Below, in pieces: positions 58,716 through 64,000 of a stretch of 64,000 bases of DNA; within the stretch, counting starts at the first letter, position 1; each line of letters begins with the position of its first letter. The notes under the pieces are model-generated. The model was given only the letters and a program-made list of their open reading frames with translations, ran no database searches and had not been told where the DNA came from. The position numbers were made by a program, and so were the translations under genes. Source of the stretch: Doryteuthis pealeii (Eukaryota; Mollusca; Cephalopoda; Myopsida; Loliginidae); the NCBI GenBank assembly GCA_023376005.1, contig CM042139.1, forward strand, positions 138,016,280 to 138,080,279, read 5' to 3'.

Positions 58716-58721
58716 TTGACC

Positions 58722-58983
58722 TCACACACACTCAAACACAGACAAACACACACATACACACACACACACACATGCACAGACACACGCACAGACACAGACA
58801 CAGACACACAGAGAGACACAGACACGGACAGACACAAACACACATACACACAGACATACACACAGGCACACACAGAGACACACACACACACACACTGACA
58901 CCGAGAGACAGACAGAGAGACACATACAAAGACACACACACATGGAGACACAAACTTGAGCATAATTTCAAGAGTTTATTTAG

Positions 58984-59037
<54 letters not shown>
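58722..59037. repeat. (CA)n/(GACA)n and (AT)n
   Basis: CA and CAGA array (58722-58950), then AT (58985-59037). Frames over them on both strands are artefacts. Confidence 0.95.
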
Positions 59038-59040
<3 letters not shown>

Positions 59041-59043
<3 letters not shown>

Positions 59044-59170
59044 GTCCGTACGAACAGGATGTGACACAAGGTCAATTTTTAACCGAATTTTAACAGGTTT
59101 TAATTCAGACTTTCCATCTAGACTAATTACCAAACCTAAAGTAAAGAGCCCGAATATTCATCTAAGCTGG
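59041..59170 (-). mobile_element. SINE family A, 3' part
   Basis: Starts directly at the AT array. Landmarks CAGGATGTGACACAAGG, TTTTAACAGGTTTTAATTCAG and AATTACC match 15078-15230 and 55289-55370. Confidence 0.75.
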
Positions 59171-59504
59171 AGATTTGCTGCTAGATCAGTAATTCTGTCA
59201 TGGTTTTGAGTGTATTATATATATATATATATATAGTCATCCATATCCAGGCCCGTTTGTATGTATCACCTCTCTTCAATGCGGCTAGATTTTGCATCCT
59301 GTGTTAAAACAGCATTGAAACTCGACCGCTTTGTCAAAGCCTCTAAGCCGCGGGTTATCAGCATGACCAAATCGCGGAAGGGAATTTTTACTGATAGATA
59401 CATATATATATGTAAAGGCTACCTAACAGAACTCTATCTATTTGAAGGGGAGCTCAAATGTTCAATAACTTTGAACAGAATAATATATTTGGTAAAGAAA
59501 AAGT

Positions 59505-59707
59505 GTTAAAATCGGTCATTTTAGCGGTAATATATCTATTTCTTCCCCATAATATCTGTATATGCCTATGAGTTTCCTCAGACTGCCTACTTGATTGAAA
59601 TGGTAAAGATTTCAATAAAGTTGGCGTTCTGACGAAATTCATAGGTATATACAGATACTTATGGGTCGAAATATATATGTTACTGCTAAAATGACCGATT
59701 TTATCCC
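59505..59707. repeat. Fold-back with about 68-bp arms
   Basis: Left arm AATCGGTCATTTTAGCGGTA (59511) and right arm ending AATGACCGATT (59691-59701) are complementary with a few mismatches; the arms enclose about 60 bases. Flanks 59171-59504 hold an AT array at 59217-59234 and nothing else recognised. Confidence 0.75.
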
Positions 59708-59725
59708 TTTTGATTTATTAAACAA

Positions 59726-59746
59726 ACACACACACACACACATACG

Positions 59747-59805
<59 letters not shown>

Positions 59806-59825
59806 ATGTACATAATATATATATA
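59726..59825. repeat. (CA)n and (AT)n
   Basis: CA (59726-59770), AT (59771-59798) and further AT-rich sequence. 59826-60120 shows nothing recognised. Confidence 0.95.
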
Positions 59826-60124
59826 AGAAATTATCACATAGTAATTTCCCAAAGTATATACGATATATATGTGATAAATGATTTTCTTAGATTATAGTAA
59901 GTTTATAATCTAAAATATTAAAAGGGTCACAATGTCTTATACATGATTCCGGGTTTCATGTATGATGTGTGGTCCGTTGCTCTGATCGATATTATTTCCC
60001 CATTGAGACGGAATGCATAATATAAATATAGAAATACTCTTCAGTGGTAAGTAATTCTCTTTTCCTTATTTAAACGTTTTGAATTATTAAAAAATGTATT
60101 TTCTCCCCTATAGATATAGCGAGA

Positions 60125-60720
60125 AAAATACTGACGGTAAGCCTCAAGCTAGTAGAACAATTCACATACCTAGGTATTAATATCTCATCCACAGAAATCG
60201 ATGTTAATACACGAATAGGAAACAGACAAATTATCACTCATATGGAAATCCGATCTCACTGACAAGTTATAGCGACAATTCTTCCAGGCTGTGGTTATAT
60301 CAGTACTGCTGTATAGCTGCACCACATGGACCCTAATGAAGCGCGTTGAGAACAAGCTAGATAGGAGCTGCACAAGAATGCTCCGTGCAGTCTTGAACAA
60401 GTCGTGGAAACAGCACCCCACAAGGAAGCTGATGTATGGCCACCTGCCTCCCATCTTACAGACCATCCAAGTGAGACGGACTAAACATGCAGGACACTGT
60501 TGGAGAAGCAAGGACGAGCTCGTAAGTGACGTTCCCCGTGGAAGCCAACACATGGATATGCTAATGTCGGCCGCCCAGCAATGACCTACATTGACCAACT
60601 ATGCGAGGAAGCTGGTTGCTGCACGGAAGACCTCCCATGGGCAATGAGTGATAGGGAAGGTTGGTGAGAGATTGTCATGGATATCCGTTCTGCCTGTGCG
60701 ACATGATGATGATGATGATG
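60125..60720 (+). mobile_element. LINE family A, 3' end with intact stop and (ATG)n tail
   Basis: Plus-strand 3' end. Frames give LVEQFTYLGINISSTEIDVNTRI near 60150, then a 97-codon frame with VISVLLYSCTTWTLMKRVENKLDRSCTRMLRAVLNKSWKQHPTRK...HLPPI...RRTKHAGHCWRSKDELVSDV. After a frameshift near 60540 it reads AMTYIDQLCEEAGCCTEDLPWAMSDREGW and DIRSACAT followed by TGA (60703-60705). The TGA is the first unit of the (ATGATG)n tail. Confidence 0.88.
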
Positions 60721-60929
60721 AAATAAGACCGAGAGAATTACATAACACTAACAGAAAAACTGATTTAAAATAGATAAAATTCCAACCTCTTTTTTCCTTC
60801 TCCCCCACCCCCACCCCCATGAGTTAGAGTTTCATATCAGTATGATTTGTGCAAGTGACTGAAATGTAAAAATTCAATCGAATAGGTCAGGCATAAAGCA
60901 GGATATTTTCTAGAAACTTAAACTCAAAA

Positions 60930-61372
60930 ATTTCTGAGGGATTTAGAGATAAAAACCGACCACCCAATACCGACCGAAAGACTATACGACTATACCCTGT
61001 TATAATAAACAAGAAGAAACGAACATGTTACCTATTCTTCGTGTGATCAATTGATACCCCATTTCCACTTTCTAGGTATTCGTCGGTATTGTTCCGAGTG
61101 CTTTTATTAATATCATATTTATATTCCAAAACTTTTTTCAAAACCTCTGGTAAACAAATGTTGTTGAATATGAAGGTAACAGTTATACCACCCATAAACG
61201 TAGCACTAAGAACAATCCAAAAGTTAAAAGGAAAAATTAATCGAAGAACTAGAAATACTTGGAAGAACTAAGACTGCTCAGAAGACAGTACTACTTAGAT
61301 CGACAACGATATTTCAAAGAGAAATGAGAAGACTTGCAGTCACTTAGAGTACAATGAGAACTAAGAGTTATT
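60930..61372 (+). mobile_element. LINE family B, C-terminal 3' fragment
   Basis: Shows NMKVTVIPPINVALRTIQK (61165-61220), then QKTVLLRSTTIFQREMRRLAVT in another frame, corresponding to the MKVVPIVIGSLGTIPK...LLGSARKLRSILE segment of 5144-5515. The 3' end is lost near the LTR element. Confidence 0.65.
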
Positions 61373-61412
61373 ACTTGTGGTAAAAAAAACCCTCAAAGAT
61401 AATTTTTATAGG

Positions 61413-61621
61413 TGACACACCATATAAGACCAATGGAATGCGCCAACAGATTACTATAAATAAACAGGGATAATTGTGGCTTAGGAAGCAAGCCAATAAC
61501 TCTGTTCGTCGGACGTAATTTCCACATCTCTCTATTGTATAGTCTACTTTCTGTTAATACCTTTTCTACTTTTCGTTACCCGTTGTTTTGTTCTTATTTG
61601 ACCCCTTAAAACCTCACAACA
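61413..61621 (+). repeat. 5' LTR of a Ty3/Gypsy-type element
   Basis: The part 61430-61621 recurs at 63621-63824. The LTR may begin at TGACACACC (61413) and ends CTCACAACA. Beginning TG and ending CA is standard. The true left edge is uncertain because the right LTR is truncated on its left. Confidence 0.8.
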
Positions 61622-61624
61622 AAC

Positions 61625-61643
61625 TGGCGACGAAGGATTCGAA
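61625..61643 (+). other. Primer-binding site
   Basis: Starts TGG three bases after the LTR. Its reverse complement ends in CGCCA and contains TTCGAATCC, the look of a tRNA T-loop plus acceptor with CCA end, so a tRNA 3' end primes here. Which tRNA was not determined. Confidence 0.75.
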
Positions 61644-62091
61644 GTAACTTACGCAGGTTTATCGTTTACAACAACAACACCAGCGAAGCAGGATTCAAAA
61701 AACTTCACACACAATTATCGTTTTGTAACGACACTAAACTTGGAAGAGACGATTAAGGATCTCCCAAAAGACTTAAAAAGAACGTCGTGAAGTAATTGAA
61801 CCTAAAAGAAAAAAAAAAGTGAACCAAGCTACACTGAAATTCGAAACCGCAACATCGAATTACGAAAAATCGTAGCAGCTCTGCAAAAGAGAACATTTTA
61901 TAAGAACTCGTCAGTCCAAATAAACAAAAAGCCGTTTTTGTTCAAGGACCTATTAGCAGAGAAATTAACACTTGCTGAAAAAAAAAAAAAGTAAGTTGTA
62001 CAAAAAAAAAATTTTTTCTGGATTCATACCAGATTTTTTTTTATTTGGTTTCTCTCTCAAACTTTTTTGGTTCGTTTCACATATTACTAAA

Positions 62092-62990
62092 ATGGAGGAT
62101 TTTAAGGCACAAATGCTAGAAATAATTAAATACCAGCAACAGCAGCAAATTGACCTACAGAAAACAGTTGAAATTGACAGAATCTGAAAAACAGCAAAAT
62201 GATTTGCAACAGCAGCAAATTGATCTACAAAAAATTTCGGGAAGGCAATTGCAAAGAACAAAAAGTTGATTACTAATGAAAGCCATAAACAAGGGCCAAA
62301 ACGCAGACAACGAGAACGCGTTTACACAGAATGCTATCTGGACAGCAATAGAAACTTTTACTTACGCACAGATGAATATATACGTTTTGAATCGTATTAC
62401 AGACGATACCAGGACTTATATAATACAGATTGTTCTACTTGGACGGACTCGAAAAAGGTCCGCCTTCTATTACGCAAACTGGGTACGACTGAGCACACCA
62501 GATTTGTTGACTATATTTTGCCTCGAAAGACCAGCGAATTATCGTTTTCAGAAGCTATCAAACTCTTAACAGAATTGTTTAGCCCTAAGACTACATTATT
62601 CCATAAATAAGTGGAAGTGCATGAACTTAATTCGAAAGGAAAGCGAAGATTATTTAACCTTTGCGTCAACAGTTAATAAACATTGTGACGATTTTAAGCT
62701 GTCTGAATTAAGCTCAGACAATTTTAAATGTCTAATTTATTGCCAGGGTTTAGTATCAGCGAAAGACGCTGAAATTAGGCGAAGGGTATTAAATAAGCTG
62801 GAAAACGAGCCAACCTTGACCCTGCAACAATTGGCAGAAGACTCGCAAAGATTTGTCAGTTTTAAACAAGACTCTAAAAATATTGAACAGTCAGCTATAG
62901 GGCACATTAGAAAATTGCGGGATAGAAACAAATTCAGACCTCCCCCAAAAAAAACAAGTTACTCCTTCTTCACCTAAGAAGAGACACGAC
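62092..62990 (+). pseudogene. gag (capsid region), frameshifted
   Basis: The probable start is ATG 62092 (MEDFKAQMLEIIKYQQQQQ). A glutamine-rich coiled segment is followed by a capsid-type domain with LRKLGTTEHTRFVDYILP and LLTELFSPKTTLFHK. After a frameshift near 62607 comes WKCMNLIRKESEDYLTFAS, DDFKLSELSSDNFKCLIY, then LQQLAEDSQRF. Further shifts occur near 62180 and in the A run near 62950. Each can be read through by changing frame once. Confidence 0.8.
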
Positions 62991-62993
62991 GAT

Positions 62994-63618
62994 TTGCCCC
63001 CTAATCCTTGCTCTGGATGTGGATCCCTTCATTGGTACAGGGACTGCATGTACCGGAACAAGAAATGCCTAAATTGTGACCGTGTCGGGCACAAGGCCTC
63101 TCACTGCAGGAAAAAGAAATCTGGAATAAGCAGCATAAAAACGACAAAGTCAGTCGAGCAAGAAGGCCATAACATAAGAAAATATGTACTGGTACAAATT
63201 TTAGGCAGAAACATAAAACTCCAATTAGATTCTGGGTCAGACTTAACGATTATCAACGCTTACACTTGGAAAAAGCTTGGTAAACCGACGATGTTAAGAA
63301 CCAAAAAAATAGCCAGATCTGTCACGGGGGAAAAATCGAATTCGAAGGTGAAATTATCACCAATGTAACTTTAAACAGGCAAACCCAAAAATTAAGAATG
63401 TTTGTTCTAAAAAATACAAACAATTTATTCGGCACAGACGCTATGCAAAAATTTGAATTGTGGAATTCACCTATTAACACTTTTTGCCAGGAAATAAAAA
63501 AATTCAACGGCCGTTTTTTCTGACGTTTTTTCTGATGGTCTTGGTCGTTGTACTAAAATGACTGCTAAACTCGCATTACAGGATAATATCCAGCCAGTAT
63601 TTAAGAAGAAAAGAAATG
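62994..63618 (+). pseudogene. Nucleocapsid zinc knuckles, protease and start of RT region
   Basis: CSGCGSLHWYRDC (C-x2-C-x3-H-x4-C) and CLNCDRVGHKASHC (C-x2-C-x4-H-x4-C) are paired zinc knuckles (63009-63107). The protease active-site motif LQLDSGSD lies at 63220-63243. After a frameshift near 63340 it continues as TLNRQTQKLRMFVLKN, LFGTDAMQKFELW, then, past another shift near 63530, KLALQDNIQPVFKKKRNVP. The catalytic D-S-G is intact. RT is deleted. Confidence 0.8.
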
Positions 63619-63620
63619 TG

Positions 63621-63824
63621 CCAATGGAATGCGCCAACAGATTACTATAAATAAACAGGGATAATTGTGGCTTAGGAGGCAAGCCAATGCGAGTGCCAAT
63701 AACTCTGTTCGTCGGACGTAATTTCCACATCTCTCTATTGTATTGTCTACTTTCTGTTAATACATTTTCTACTTTTCGTTACCCGTTGTTTTGTTCTTAT
63801 TTGACCCCTTAAAACCTCACAACA
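63621..63824 (+). repeat. 3' LTR, truncated at its left edge
   Basis: Collinear with 61430-61621, with a 12-bp internal duplication near 63688-63699. It begins with the CCAATGG shared by pol and LTR, so the deletion joined pol to the middle of the LTR. Confidence 0.85.
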
Positions 63825-64000
63825 ACAACAATAATAATAATAATAATAAGAAGAAGAAGAAGAAGAAGATGAAGAATATGGAATGAACGAATTGCAATTA
63901 TAGTTGCAGAACTAGTATGGATATTAGTAGTATTAGAAGGTTTATTAATTGTAGTTTTTTTTAAAGTAGTAGTGGTAGTATTAATAAAAGTTGTTGAAGG
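63825..64000. repeat. (CAA)n, (AAT)n, (AAG)n and AGT-rich sequence
   Basis: Trinucleotide arrays (63821-63872), then TAGTAG-type degenerate repeats to the window end. Confidence 0.85.

Larger units (their letters stand above)
61413..63824 (+). mobile_element. Ty3/Gypsy-type LTR retrotransposon, internally deleted
   Basis: LTR, PBS, gag with zinc knuckles, protease, then truncated pol joined directly to the second LTR. RT, RNase H, integrase and the polypurine tract are missing. The break lies after an QPVFKKKRNVP segment (63585-63623). Over the shared 192 bp the LTRs differ at three bases plus a 12-bp duplication in the right LTR, so the insertion is young. No target-site duplication could be confirmed. 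Confidence 0.85.

Overview
The window is repeat-dense, AT-rich invertebrate DNA, most likely from a cephalopod mollusc and perhaps an octopus. That guess rests on the style of the repeats (long AT and CA microsatellites, several pol-III-headed SINE families, RTE-like and R4/NeSL-like LINEs, a Penelope-like element, Helitron ends) and on remembered family resemblance, not on a search. I see no complete host gene. The one candidate host exon is at 49043-49250 on the minus strand. Most long open frames are translated microsatellites or decayed retroelements.

Layout. 1-3.8 kb: AT arrays, then a LINE of family A split into two opposed halves as expected from twin priming. 4-5.7 kb: two 3' ends of LINE family B (restriction-like-endonuclease type) and a 5S-rRNA-headed SINE. 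5.7-15.3 kb: LINE-A scraps, microsatellites, tRNA-headed SINEs, an unclassified dispersed repeat (R1) and a LINE-B reverse-transcriptase remnant. 16.5-22.4 kb: R1 copies, a 130-bp tandem duplication and two fold-back structures, one with a hammerhead-ribozyme core in each arm. 23.2-25.9 kb: a decayed Penelope-like element with a large tandem duplication beside it. 26-38 kb: R1 pieces, Helitron-like ends, TIR/MITE elements and SINEs. 38-46 kb: SINEs that put a tRNA-like head directly before a hammerhead motif, a 5S-like copy and a row of three LINE-B 3' ends. 46-53 kb: SINEs, Helitrons, a long inverted repeat with a SINE in its loop and another 5S-headed SINE. 53.6-55.5 kb: a decayed Ty3/Gypsy pol, a LINE-B end and a SINE. 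57-58 kb: a Helitron paired with the copy at 49.8-50.4 kb. 60-61.4 kb: LINE-A and LINE-B 3' ends. 61.4-63.8 kb: an LTR retrotransposon (LTR, PBS, gag, protease, then a deletion into the second LTR).

How the parts relate. The microsatellites are not randomly placed. (AT)n arrays usually start at SINE 3' ends, (ATG)n follows the LINE-A stop codon, (AAT)n follows LINE-B, and Helitron CTAG ends abut (AT)n. The most interesting signal is a set of loci matching the type-I hammerhead ribozyme consensus (CUGANGA, stem II, GAAA, short helix III, cleavage site, helix I), with different but complementary helix sequences at each locus. In three of them the motif lies 0-19 nt after a tRNA-like pol III promoter, which suggests a self-cleaving SINE.
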